Below, piece after piece: positions 9,069 through 18,825 of a stretch of 64,000 bases of DNA; positions within the stretch are counted from its first letter, which is position 1; each line of letters opens with the position of its first letter. The notes beneath the pieces were generated by a model. That model saw only the letters and a program-made list of their open reading frames with translations. It did no database searches and was not told the origin of the DNA. The stretch comes from JAFAXD01 sp963833605. Lineage in GTDB: Bacteria > Pseudomonadota > Alphaproteobacteria > Rhizobiales > Xanthobacteraceae. The stretch lies in NCBI GenBank assembly GCA_963833605.1, contig CAWHYZ010000032.1, forward strand, positions 62,001 through 126,000. The letters run 5' to 3'. The position numbers and the translations under genes are program-made.

Positions 9069-9525
9069 AACGGATATTCGAACCACGACGTTGCAGCCGG
9101 CGAAAAAACTGCATGAAACGACCCCGCGCAGCAGCTCACGGTATTCTGGCCCGAGGCCCATCTCGACCGCACTTGATACTGCATTTGTAATTCCAGCGCC
9201 GGGTTGCCGCGAACTGAGCTGCGTACACGGGCACCATCAGCTGAATTCAGTCAGCCCGTCGAAAAGCCGTCGGTTGCAAAGATCTCACAGTTCCCCCGGA
9301 TCTCTGTGATCGCCAACGAGATCGATCCGCCGCTACAGAACGAACTGTGATTGCCCCCGCGGACGCTGTTCGATACGTTGACCTACTGCTCTTCGGCCCG
9401 ACGCATGCGTGGGCTCACGACCGGCTCGAAATCCGGTGATGTTGCAAAGAGCTACACTTTTCACGTTCAACACCCCTGATGCCGCGAGCGGCGGACCGAC
9501 ACTCGGAAATAGCACGGAGGCGAAC
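9069..9525 (+). other. 457-base non-coding stretch between LivMG and the RTX gene
   Basis: No convincing gene is present on either strand and no LivF remnant is visible. A perfect 10-bp palindrome ACGCATGCGT sits at 9401-9410, and a GGAGG ribosome-binding site precedes the RTX start. The abrupt change from an importer operon to secreted-protein genes makes this a plausible insertion or rearrangement boundary. Confidence 0.5.
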
Positions 9526-12146
9526 ATGGCGACCTATGATCTCGACCAGACGCAGTTCCTACAGGTCATCGCACCTACTTTTGACACCGCAACCCAAGAT
9601 CAAATCCTGGCCTACCTGAACAATCAGGGAATCTACCCGGGTGGTGCGGGCCTCGCAGCCGTCCAGATCAGCGCGACGCCTCCGATTGACGCCGTGTCGG
9701 CGCCTCCTCCGCTCAATATCCCGGCGCAGATCGCCATGTTCACAGCGACCAGCTTCACCGTCGACACCGACGCCAACGCCATCATCAAGGCCATCATTGC
9801 GCTCAGCCAGAACTCGGCTGTGATCCTGACCGGTCACGAGAACGTTCTGCTGGCCGCAGGCAACGGCAACGATCAGCTGTTCGACGACAGCTCCGGCAAC
9901 GATGAACTGGTCGGCGGCGCCGGCAACGATGCTCTCAACGACGCCGGCTCGGGCAACGACACCCTGTTCGGCGGCACCGGCAACGACACACTCACGGCCA
10001 GTGGCATGGGGACCGATTCGCTGTCGGCCGACGCCGGCAACGACACGCTCACCGGTGCCGGCAACGGCACTTATGTGCTCGACGGGGGGCGGGCAACGAT
10101 CAAATCTTCGCTCAGGGCCTCGGACCGGAAACCGCCTACGGCGGTGACGGCAACGACAACATCCTCGGATCCGGCAACGGCAACTATTTGCTCGACAGCG
10201 GAACCGGCGACGACAGCATTTATGCGACCGGCAACGGCAACGATACGCTCTTCGGCGGCGCCGGAAACGACATCGTCTATACCGGCGGCACGGGCAACAA
10301 CCAGCTTTTTGGTGGCGATGGCAATGACACCATGGCGGCTGCCGGGAGCGGCCCCAACGTTTTGGATGGCGGCAATAACGACGACATCATGCTGGCGCAG
10401 GGTAGCGGCCTGGAAACGGCCTACGGAGGTGCGGGCAACGACATGATCACCGGTTCGGGCAGCGGCACGTTCGTGCTTGATGGCGGAACCGGGAACAACA
10501 CGCTTTACGGGACTGGGTCGGGCCACGAGACGCTCACGGCCGGTGCCGGAAGCGGCAACAATGCGCTTTCGGCATCAGGCACCGGCCTCTATGTGCTCGA
10601 TGCGAGCGGCGAGACCGGGTCGAGCACGCTCTATGACAGCGGCACTCAAAACGACACGTTGATCGGCGGCATCGGCAACGACACGATCACGACCGCGGGC
10701 AGCGGTGCCGACAATGCCAGCGGCGCCGCCGGCAACGATCTCATGACCGCCACCGGCACCGGGTCGAGCTTGCTCTTTGGCGGTGCCGGCAGCGACATCA
10801 TGAGCGCGCAGGGCAACGGCAGCTACGTGCTCGACGGCGGAACCGAAAACGACAGCCTCTACGCCACCGGCAACGGAAACGACACCCTCACGGGCAATTT
10901 TGGCGACGACGTCCTCGCTGCCACGGGCGGGGGGTTTGATTCGCTGGCCGGGGGTGCCGGCAACGATACCGTCACGGGCACCGGGAGTGGCCTCTACATA
11001 CTCGACGGCGGCAACGACGACGACCAGGTCAATCTGCAGGGCACGGGCCTGGAGTTTGGCTTCGGCGGCGCTGGCAACGACCTGCTGATCGGTTCCGGCA
11101 GCGGCAACTATTCGATGGATGGCGGAGCCGGCAACAACGCGCTCTATGCCACCGGCGGCGGCAACGACACCCTTACGGGCGGGTCTGGCAGCGGCAACGA
11201 CACGCTGACGGCGACGGGCACCGGCACCTATTTTCTGGATGCCAGCGGTTCAACCGGATCAAGCACGCTTTATGACAGCGGCCCCAACAGCGATACGCTG
11301 ATCGGCGGCGTCGGCAACGACACGCTCACGACCGCCGGCAACGGCGCCGATAGCGCCTTCGGCGCAGCGGGAGACGACTTCCTCGACGCAACCGGCGCCG
11401 GCGCAAGTTCGCTGTTCGGCGGTTTGGGCAACGATCTCTTCGTCGGGTCGGGCGCCGGCAACTATCTGATGGACGGCGGCGACGGCAACGACCTCATCTA
11501 CGGCACCGGCAATGGCAACGAGACCCTCGTCGGCGGCAACACGGATGCCGGCAACGACGTCCTCTACGTCAGCGGCACCGGCAACGATTCGCTATCGGGC
11601 GGCGATGGCGCCGATACGCTCTATGGCGCCGGCAACGGCCTCTACACGCTCAACGGCGGCGCCGGCAACGACCTGGTCTATCTCCAGGGCTCGGTTGGCG
11701 AGACCGCGTCCGGCGGAGGCGGCGACGATATCTTCGCCGCGACCGGCATCGGCAACTACTCGATCGACGGCGGCACCGGCAACGACAGCATCTATGCGAC
11801 GGGATCCGGCAACGACACGCTGGCCGGCGGCGACGGCAATGATTCCATCATGACCGGCACCGGGACCGACACGGTCAACGGCGGCAACGGCAACGACACC
11901 ATCTTCTTCTCCTCCAACTCGGGCCAGAACGACACGCTCGACGGCGGTGCCGGCACCGATACGGTCACCTTCCAGGGCAGATCCACGACCGATATCCAGA
12001 GCGAGTCGACCAACGTCAGCGGTGTCACGACGATCGTCTTCAAACCCGGCTTCGGCGGTCAGACGGTGTTCGTGCAGAACGTCGAAACGCTGCAGTTCAC
12101 CAATGGAACCCATACAAATCCGCCAGGGTTCCCGACCATCCCGTAA
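9526..12146 (+). pseudogene. RTX (haemolysin-type calcium-binding repeat) protein, apparent frameshift near 10090
   Basis: The start at 9526 has GGAGG 5-6 bases upstream. About 105 non-repeat residues are followed by some 700 residues of Gly/Asp-rich RTX repeats (GGAGNDTL-type nonapeptides) that bind Ca2+ and fold as parallel beta-rolls, and a short C-terminal segment without repeats, typical of a type I secretion signal region. Many repeats are the variant form GNGNDTL or GSGxYxLDGG, arranged in larger blocks. The frame is broken near 10085-10095 in a run GGGGGGCGGGC; adding one base restores a continuous RTX frame. Low-complexity G runs are error-prone, so the gene may be intact. No type I secretion genes are nearby. 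It is probably a secreted or surface protein of unknown role. Confidence 0.8.
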
Positions 12147-12224
12147 GGAATTGGTTCAGACAACGCGCTCCGCAATTTGCGGTGGCGTCTGTCAAAAATC
12201 GAACAGCTAGCACAGGAGATCACC

Positions 12225-13598
12225 ATGGCTTTAAAGACCTTTCTAACGACCACCCCAACGCTCCTCAAATACAAGTGGAGTACTACCGGCAACTGGAACC
12301 CGAGCGGTTCCCCGACAGACGGCGACGACGTCACGATGGCGTCCGGCGGCGGCAATCAAGCCACCTACACGGCGCTCGACGACATCCTGAACCTCACGCT
12401 CAACAATATGACGATTGCCGACAACGGCGTGACGCTCGAGGTCGGGGCCGGCAATTCGCTGACGGCGTCGACTCTTTCGAACGCGGGCCAGATCAACGTT
12501 TTCGGGACGTTCACGGTCCAAAACATCAACTCAAATGCTGGCTCGATTACAGCGGGGTCGGGCGGACAGATCTTCCTGACGAACGTACCCACCGGCAACT
12601 ATTTTGTTCAGACCGGCGGGCAGATCACGATCTCCGCTTCTGGAAATCTCAATAACGACCCTACCTTCTTTATCCAGGGTGGTCTCCTGCAGGGTCTTAA
12701 CAACACCGCCGGTCTGGCAACAGCCGATTTCTCAGGCAGTGCGGCCGGGCATCTCGCCATCAATACGACGCTTAATGCGAATCCGTACAATAATGCGGTA
12801 CTGCACATGGGACTCGGCGATACGATCGAGTTCAACGATGTGAATATCACCAGCCTTAATTTCAATTCCGGAACCAGCACGCTCACGCTGAACTGGACGG
12901 CCAACGGGGGCGGCAGCCGTGACGTTCACATCACCTCGTTCGACGTAGCAAATCCCGGCTTCCAGATCGTGACCGATACGCTTACCGGCCAGCAGGCAGC
13001 CGAGGTCACCTGTTTTCTGCGCGGCACGCGCATTCGCACGCCGGCCGGGAGCAAACCGGTCGAGATGCTGCTGATCGGCGACAAGGTGCTGACCGCCGAC
13101 GGACAGACGCGCGCCGTGCGCTGGCTGTGGCGCCAGACCGTGGTGTCAAGGTTTGCGGACGAACTGCGCGCATACCCGATCCGGATCATGGCCGGCGCGC
13201 TCGACGAGAATGTTCCGCAATGCGATCTCTTCCTGTCGCCGGACCATGCGATCCTCCTTGACGGCTGCCTGGTGCATGCCGGAGCGCTGGTCAACAACTC
13301 GACGATCGTGCGCGTCACCAGGCCGGAACCGAGGTTCGTCTACTACCACGTCGAGCTGGAGGATCATTCGCTGATCCTCGCGGAGGGTGTGGCCGCCGAG
13401 ACGTTTGTCGACAACGTCACCCGGCGCAACTTCGACAACTATGCCGACTATGAGGCATTCTATGGCGCCGACGAGGTGATGATCGTCGAGATGGAGGTGC
13501 CGCGCGCGAAGTCGGCCCGCCAGTTGCCGCGGGTGGTTCGCGAGCGACTTGCAGCCCGGCTCGTAGCACTTTCGGCCGGCATGCGGGAAGCCGCCTGA
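12225..13598 (+). CDS. Hint-domain secreted protein, copy 1
   Basis: A 457-residue protein with two parts. Residues 1 to about 260 form a Thr/Asn/Gly-rich repetitive beta-strand region (beta-helix-like; opens with a W-x-x-x-GNW segment as in pectate-lyase-like surface proteins). From about residue 263 comes a Hint (Hedgehog/intein) domain of the alphaproteobacterial Hint_2 type: it begins at Cys in TCFLRGTRIRTPAG and has the LSPDHAILLDG motif with the conserved His. Hint domains can self-cleave by N-S acyl shift, but this subtype often occurs in type I-secreted proteins and its cleavage activity is uncertain. GGAG precedes the start at 12225. It is followed by a hairpin and a paralogue. Confidence 0.85.
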   Translation: MALKTFLTTTPTLLKYKWSTTGNWNPSGSPTDGDDVTMASGGGNQATYTALDDILNLTLNNMTIADNGVTLEVGAGNSLTASTLSNAGQINVFGTFTVQNINSNAGSITAGSGGQIFLTNVPTGNYFVQTGGQITISASGNLNNDPTFFIQGGLLQGLNNTAGLATADFSGSAAGHLAINTTLNANPYNNAVLHMGLGDTIEFNDVNITSLNFNSGTSTLTLNWTANGGGSRDVHITSFDVANPGFQIVTDTLTGQQAAEVTCFLRGTRIRTPAGSKPVEMLLIGDKVLTADGQTRAVRWLWRQTVVSRFADELRAYPIRIMAGALDENVPQCDLFLSPDHAILLDGCLVHAGALVNNSTIVRVTRPEPRFVYYHVELEDHSLILAEGVAAETFVDNVTRRNFDNYADYEAFYGADEVMIVEMEVPRAKSARQLPRVVRERLAARLVALSAGMREAA

Positions 13599-13607
13599 TA
13601 TCAGCAG

Positions 13608-13634
13608 GGCGCGGGGCACAAACTGCCCCGCGCC
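13608..13634 (+). terminator. 11-bp GC-rich hairpin after Hint copy 1
   Basis: Perfect inverted repeat GGCGCGGGGCA / TGCCCCGCGCC with a 5-base loop (CAAAC), 10 bases after the stop codon. There is no T tract, so it may be an mRNA-stabilising hairpin or a Rho-assisted terminator. The same hairpin, with an identical loop, follows Hint copy 2. Confidence 0.65.
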
Positions 13635-13712
13635 AGAGCATCGGCCACTGCAAACAAGACCGGTGCTCCATCAGCGGTGCTTAAAGCGTAATCAAAAGAC
13701 GGAAACAGGGAT

Positions 13713-15459
13713 ATGGCAACGACGGCTTGGCAGAAGGTCGGCGGCGATCCTGACGGCAATTGGTCGGACTCGGCACACTGGGATAATGGGATACCACGGG
13801 ACGGCGATGATGTCGTCTTGCCAATCCTCAGTGGTAAACCTGCCTATACCATCACCCTCGACGTCGACACGGCGAACCTTGGCTCAATAACGATTGCGCA
13901 ACCGAAAGATCCGGGTCCGGTTGACGTAACGCTCGATATCAAGGGCTTTACGCTCAATGTGACAGGCGGGACTTTGCTAACCGCCGGCCATATCAAAATC
14001 TCAGGCGGCACGTTCAATGACATTGGCGGGCTCGCGCTTAATTCCGCGAGCGACTTGATCGGCTTTGGTACGCTAAACGTTCTTGGTCACTATACTGGCA
14101 CTGGCACCTTGCAAGCGAGCGGCGGGGTCCTCCATGTGTTTGGTTCGGTTGATAGTGGTGTTGTCCTCTCCATTGATTCCACTACAAGCTCGACACTCGA
14201 AATTGAGAACGGCGCAACCTCGGCGGCCGCTATTTCCATCACAGACGGTAATCAAACACTGGCAATTGGGAGTTTGGGGAATTTAACGATCAATGCTGCG
14301 GAGAGCGTCACTTCAGGAACGATCACGCTCGATGGCGGCACGCTAACCGATACGTTTGCAATCACAATCGCTTCCGGTGCGACGTTCACAGGTGACGGCT
14401 CGGTAACGGCCGGCTCGACATCGAGCACCGATTTCGAGGGCGGAGCAACCGCCACCTTCGGTACGCTTCATTTCACGAGTGAGGTCAATCTCGGGGCCGC
14501 ATCCACTTTCCACATTGCTGCGGCGAGCGGAAACGCGTTGAAATTCGACGCGCAGGTCGGAACGGCCTCCATCCACCCGACCATCACGTTCGATAATGCG
14601 ACTGGTACTGCCTCGGGAGAAATACTTGATCTCGAGACGGTCGGCCTGACCAACTTCTTCGGCCACATCGCCGGCTTCACCAACAACAGCGGTGGTGACG
14701 AAAATCTCTTCGACGGCATCAAGGTCACCGGCGCCAACCACGCAACGCTTGGCGGCGACAATGTGACGCTGCACGTGTTCAACTCCTCGAGCACCGAGAT
14801 CGGAACGGTCACGTTCACCTCATCGATGGCGGGCAACTATTTCCATGTCATCAATACTGACGAGATAGTCATCTGCTTCATGCCGGGTACGCGCATTTGC
14901 ACGCCCGCCGGCACGCAAGCGGTTGAGACATTCAAGCCCGGCGATCTCGTGCTAACCGTTGGGGGCGCCCCGGCCCCAGTGCGCTGGGTCGGCCGGCAGA
15001 CGGTATCGCGGATCTTCGGCGATCCGCTGCGTGTGCTGCCAATCCGCATCAAGGCTGGCGCGCTTGGCAACAATATGCCGGTGCGCGATCTGCTACTCTC
15101 GCCCGACCACGCTTTGCTGGTCGACGGCGTGCTCATGCAGGCCGGCGCACTCGTGAACGGAACCTCGGTCGTGCGCGAAAGCGACGTGCCCGAAATCTAT
15201 ACCTACTATCACATCGAACTTGACGACCATTCGTTGGTTCTGGCGGAGGGCGTGCCGGCGGAGACGTTCGTCGATAATGTCGATCGAACTCGCCTTCGAC
15301 AACTGGGACGAGCACGAGGCGCTCTACCCGCAGGGCAGGTCGATCGTAGAAATGGATTATCCGCGTGCCAAAGCCTATCGCCAGGTTCCGCGGGTGGTTC
15401 GCGAGCGGCTTGCAGCCCGGGTCCTCGCGCTTTCGGCGGACATGCGGCAAGCGGCCTGA
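13713..15459 (+). CDS. Hint-domain secreted protein, copy 2, frameshift near 15291
   Basis: A paralogue of the preceding gene with a longer repetitive region of about 390 residues (opens with GNWSDSAHWDNG, then Thr/Gly/Ser-rich strands) followed by the Hint domain from CFMPGTRICTPAGT, including LSPDHALLVDG. In the +1 reading the protein would continue to 15761 with unrelated sequence. In copy 1 the domain ends FDNYADYEAFYG...MREAA, and the matching end here (FDNWDEHEALYPQG...MRQAA, stop at 15459) is in another frame. One extra C at about 15291 explains the break. The 3' coding ends and downstream hairpins of the two copies are nearly identical in DNA, so they arose by tandem duplication with divergent N-terminal regions. 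Function is unknown. Confidence 0.82.
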
Positions 15460-15468
15460 GATCAGCAG

Positions 15469-15495
15469 GGCGCGGGGCACAAACTGCCCCGCGCC
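15469..15495 (+). terminator. 11-bp GC-rich hairpin after Hint copy 2
   Basis: Same stem and loop as the hairpin at 13608-13634 (GGCGCGGGGCA, loop CAAAC, TGCCCCGCGCC), placed 10 bases after the restored stop of copy 2. It also lies at the convergent junction with the minus-strand molybdenum hydroxylase gene. Confidence 0.65.
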
Positions 15496-15591
15496 AGAGG
15501 ACCGGGCACGGCAAACAAGGCCAATGCCGAAGTTTGCCGCCTGCTCCGCATCCGTCGTCCATCCCTGAGGGCGAGTGCGAGGCCACCTCGA

Positions 15592-17814
15592 TCAACTTGC
15601 GCTCATTGCCATCTTCATCCTGGCTGGCGTGTAGGGCACCGAGCGCATGCGCACGCCGGTCGCGTCGAAGATCGCGTTCGAGATCGCCGAAGGCACGACC
15701 GCCGCCGACGGCTCGCCCGCGCCCCATGGGCGCTCCGCCGGACGATCGATCAGGTCGATGACGATCTCAGGCACATCCGGGAAGGTCAGGATCGGATAGC
15801 TCGCCCAGTCGAGGCTCGTCACCATCGCGCGGTCGAACTTGAGCTCCTCGATCAGGGTCCGGCTCACGGTCTGGATGACATTGCCCTCGATCTGGTTCTT
15901 CAAGCCGTCCGGATTGATGATCTGGCCGCAATCATGCGCCACGAAGACGCGCGACACGCGAACCTTGCCGGTCGCCCGATCGACCTCGACTTCGGCGATC
16001 GTCGCGATATAGGTGCGGCTGAGTTCATATTTCACATATGACACGCCGCGCCCTTTGAGGACATCACTGCTGCGCTCGCTTTTCGGCGAGGGGCGCTTGT
16101 CCCATTTCGCCAAGGCGGCGACCCAATTCAGTGTCTCGATGCCGCGCGTGTCCTTGGGATCGAGGTACTTCAAACGAAACTCGATCGGGTCAGCACCGGC
16201 CGTCGCGGCGAGTTCGTCCATGAAGCACTCGTTGGCGTAGGTGTTCTGCATCCGACCCGGCGTCCTGATCCATGACGGACGGAAGGGCGTCGTCTCGAGG
16301 CGGCGACAGACCGTCTTCACATTGGCGAACTTGTAGGGAATTGCCGAATTCTGGAAGATGTTCCCTGGCGCGATGTCAGGCTTCTGCGGCAAGCTCGCGA
16401 GCGTCGCCGGAGTGAGTGGCACCATGAAGCTCCCGGCCGTCTGCTGCGGAATGAAGAATTCCGATTCCCAGGCGACGACATTGCCGGAGCCATCCATGCT
16501 GGCGCGCAGGTCCACGAGCGTCGGGGGGCCCTTCGGATCCCAGCCATGTTCGTCAGCCCGCGACCATTGCACCCGCACCGGCTTTCCGACCGCTTTGGCG
16601 AGCATCGCCGCGTCGCCGGCGGCATCCTCATGGCCGTTGCGGCCATAGCAGCCCGAGCCTTCGAGGTAGATGCAGCGCACGCTTTCAACGGGCATCGCGA
16701 ACATTTCCGCGAGCTGCTTGCGCAGATCATGCGTGGCCTGCGACGCCGACCATGAGGTGAGTTTGCCGTCCTTGAACTCGGCTATGGCGCAAGATGGACC
16801 AATCGAACCATGGGTATGAATGGCAAAGTCGTAGCTCGCCTTGATCGCCTTGACACCCTCTTTACCTTGGGCTTCCGCGGTGTTGCCGACGTTGCTGGTG
16901 ACTTCGTCCTTCGCGACATTGGTTGCGCGGACATGCTCCCACAGCTTCGCCGGATCAGGCAGCGTTTGCGCTTTTGACCATGTCGCCTTGAGCTGCCGCG
17001 CCGCTTTGATCGCCGCCCATTCGCTTTGTGCGACGACGCCGAGGAAATTCCCCTCGCGGACGACCTTCACCACGCCGGCGATGTTCTTGATCGAGCTCTC
17101 GTCGACATTTTCGAGGTTGGCGCCGAAGGCCGGCGGACGCACGACGCGTCCATGCAACATGCCGGGCACACGGAAGTCCTGCATATAGGTGAACCGGCCG
17201 GTCACCTTGTCCGGAATGTCGACGCGCGGCACCGGCTTGCCAACCAGCTTGTAATCCTTCGGGTCTTTCCCCTTGGCCGGCTTTTGGTGGTCGAGCTTGA
17301 GTGAGAACATCTTGCCGCCGACCAGCTCGCCGTAGGTGACGCGCTTGCTGCCGCTGCTGATAACGCCATCGGAAACTTGGAGGTCTTCCTTTTTGGCGCC
17401 GAGCCGGTTGGCCGCCTGTTCGAGCAACGCATCCTTGGCCGTCGCCGCGGCATTGCGAATCTGCATGCCGCCAAGCTGGATCGTCAGGCTGCCCCAGGTC
17501 TTGCCCTGATCGGGCGTCAGCATGGTGTCGCCCTGAATCAAATCGACCATCCGGATCGGCAGATCGAGCTCCTCGGCGGCGATCTGCCGGAGCGCAGTGG
17601 TGACGCCGGTTCCGAGATCGACTTTGCCGGAGTAGACCGTGCAGCGGCCCTTGGCGTCGATGGCGAGGAAGGCATCGGCCTCGGTCAATGCCAGTGGCCT
17701 TGCTCCGGACCCGCCTTGCGCGAGCGCGTCGCCGATCTTGCTGGCGAACGAGAACGCGACGATCATCGCACCGCCGGACTTGAGCAACGTGCGTCGGGAG
17801 GGATGATAATTCAT
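15592..17814 (-). CDS. molybdopterin-binding subunit of periplasmic xanthine-dehydrogenase-family hydroxylase
   Basis: A 740-residue catalytic subunit of the isoquinoline 1-oxidoreductase (IorB)/aldehyde dehydrogenase type. A Tat signal (PSRRTLLKSGG, residues 6-16) directs folded export. Molybdopterin-binding motifs follow (SGKVDLGTGV, GSGCYGRNGHEDA), and the catalytic Glu lies in GEPS near residue 701. The enzyme hydroxylates a heteroaromatic ring or oxidises an aldehyde, passing electrons through the [2Fe-2S] subunit to a periplasmic acceptor. The small subunit is 12 bases upstream on the same strand. No cytochrome subunit follows, unlike many periplasmic members. Substrate is not predictable. 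Confidence 0.9.
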   Translation of the reverse strand: MNYHPSRRTLLKSGGAMIVAFSFASKIGDALAQGGSGARPLALTEADAFLAIDAKGRCTVYSGKVDLGTGVTTALRQIAAEELDLPIRMVDLIQGDTMLTPDQGKTWGSLTIQLGGMQIRNAAATAKDALLEQAANRLGAKKEDLQVSDGVISSGSKRVTYGELVGGKMFSLKLDHQKPAKGKDPKDYKLVGKPVPRVDIPDKVTGRFTYMQDFRVPGMLHGRVVRPPAFGANLENVDESSIKNIAGVVKVVREGNFLGVVAQSEWAAIKAARQLKATWSKAQTLPDPAKLWEHVRATNVAKDEVTSNVGNTAEAQGKEGVKAIKASYDFAIHTHGSIGPSCAIAEFKDGKLTSWSASQATHDLRKQLAEMFAMPVESVRCIYLEGSGCYGRNGHEDAAGDAAMLAKAVGKPVRVQWSRADEHGWDPKGPPTLVDLRASMDGSGNVVAWESEFFIPQQTAGSFMVPLTPATLASLPQKPDIAPGNIFQNSAIPYKFANVKTVCRRLETTPFRPSWIRTPGRMQNTYANECFMDELAATAGADPIEFRLKYLDPKDTRGIETLNWVAALAKWDKRPSPKSERSSDVLKGRGVSYVKYELSRTYIATIAEVEVDRATGKVRVSRVFVAHDCGQIINPDGLKNQIEGNVIQTVSRTLIEELKFDRAMVTSLDWASYPILTFPDVPEIVIDLIDRPAERPWGAGEPSAAVVPSAISNAIFDATGVRMRSVPYTPARMKMAMSAS

Positions 17815-17826
17815 GCTTGCCTCCCC

Positions 17827-18297
17827 TTACGCGTAATTCGACGCACGGCTGACCGCGCGAACAATGCGGGCATGCGTCCCGCAGCGGCAGAGATTTTTCG
17901 CCAGCGCCGCACGGATCTGCGCTTCGGTCGGCTTCTTGTTGGTGGCGAGGAACGCGGCCAATTCCATGATCATGCCGTTGATGCAATATCCGCATTGCGC
18001 CGCCTGCTCCTCGATGAAGGCGCGCTGCACCGGATGCGGCTTGTCCGGTGTGCCCAGTCCTTCCAGGGTGACCACCTTCTGGTCGGGCTTGAGCGATGAG
18101 ACGCGGGTGACGCAGGAGCGTACCGCCTTGCCATCCACATGCACGGTGCACGCACCACATTGCGCGAGCCCGCACCCGAAGCGCGGACCATGCAGCGCGA
18201 GATTGTCGCGAAGTGCGTAGAGCAGCGGCATGTCGGGGTCGTCGACCTGGATCGTGACCCGTTTGCCGTTCACATTGAGTGACTTCGAAATCGCCAT
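17827..18297 (-). CDS. [2Fe-2S] subunit of molybdenum hydroxylase
   Basis: A 156-residue ferredoxin-like electron-transfer subunit (IorA/CoxS type) with two Fe-S sites: plant-type motif GCGLAQCGACTVHVDG in the N-terminal half and CGYCINGM with CRCGTH in the helical C-terminal half. GGGAGG precedes the start at 18297. It has no Tat signal of its own and is presumably exported as a complex with the Tat-bearing large subunit encoded 12 bases downstream. It transfers electrons from the molybdenum centre to an external acceptor. Confidence 0.92.
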   Translation of the reverse strand: MAISKSLNVNGKRVTIQVDDPDMPLLYALRDNLALHGPRFGCGLAQCGACTVHVDGKAVRSCVTRVSSLKPDQKVVTLEGLGTPDKPHPVQRAFIEEQAAQCGYCINGMIMELAAFLATNKKPTEAQIRAALAKNLCRCGTHARIVRAVSRASNYA

Positions 18298-18791
18298 GGG
18301 GGCCCTCCCTTCGGGTTCCTTTAGCGGTTTGGCTCGGCTCGCCCGTCGGGCGTCCGTGCATCCCGCCTTTGTTAGAATGCTTCCAGCCAGCAGCTTATGC
18401 CATAGGTGGGCGGGGCCCAAGGCCACGCTGGCGGTTTTGAGGACGCGCGCAGCCGAACCGGAACGCGCAGGAAGCGCGGGAAGGCTGACGGGCGAATTCC
18501 TAACCGACGCCGAAACTGCCTTTTCGAGCTATCGCCGCCATTCATCTACCCGCCGTGCGCTCGCCATATAGGACATGGTCGCAATTATCGCGACAGCGCT
18601 TGCCAACTCGATCAACGAGACGCGCATAAATAAGCTTCGACAACTGACATCATCCGCATGCGCTGTGCTCCTCATCCGAAGCGATGGAGGGGATTCATGC
18701 GCATGCGCTTTCGTAGGTTGCTCGACATCGTCACGCTCGACGCGGTTGCCACCGGGACGGCGGCGCATTTCTGCGCGGTAGCACGGACCGC
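18298..18791. other. 494-base non-coding stretch
   Basis: Lies upstream of the molybdenum hydroxylase operon and downstream of the crotonase gene. Short open frames here have no recognisable family, ribosome-binding site or conserved motif. It should contain the promoter of the hydroxylase operon, but I cannot point to specific boxes. Confidence 0.4.
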
Positions 18792-18825
18792 TTACTCCGG
18801 CATGCGCACGCGCGGGTCGGTCTTA

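Noticed and set aside
9526..12146. Possible tandem-repeat or CRISPR-like array
   Set aside because: Repeats are degenerate, in frame and encode Gly/Asp-rich nonapeptides; this is a protein repeat, not a CRISPR.
16955..18361. 468-codon open frame overlapping the molybdenum hydroxylase genes
   Set aside because: Its frame is shifted against both conserved subunits and its translation is Arg-rich without motifs.
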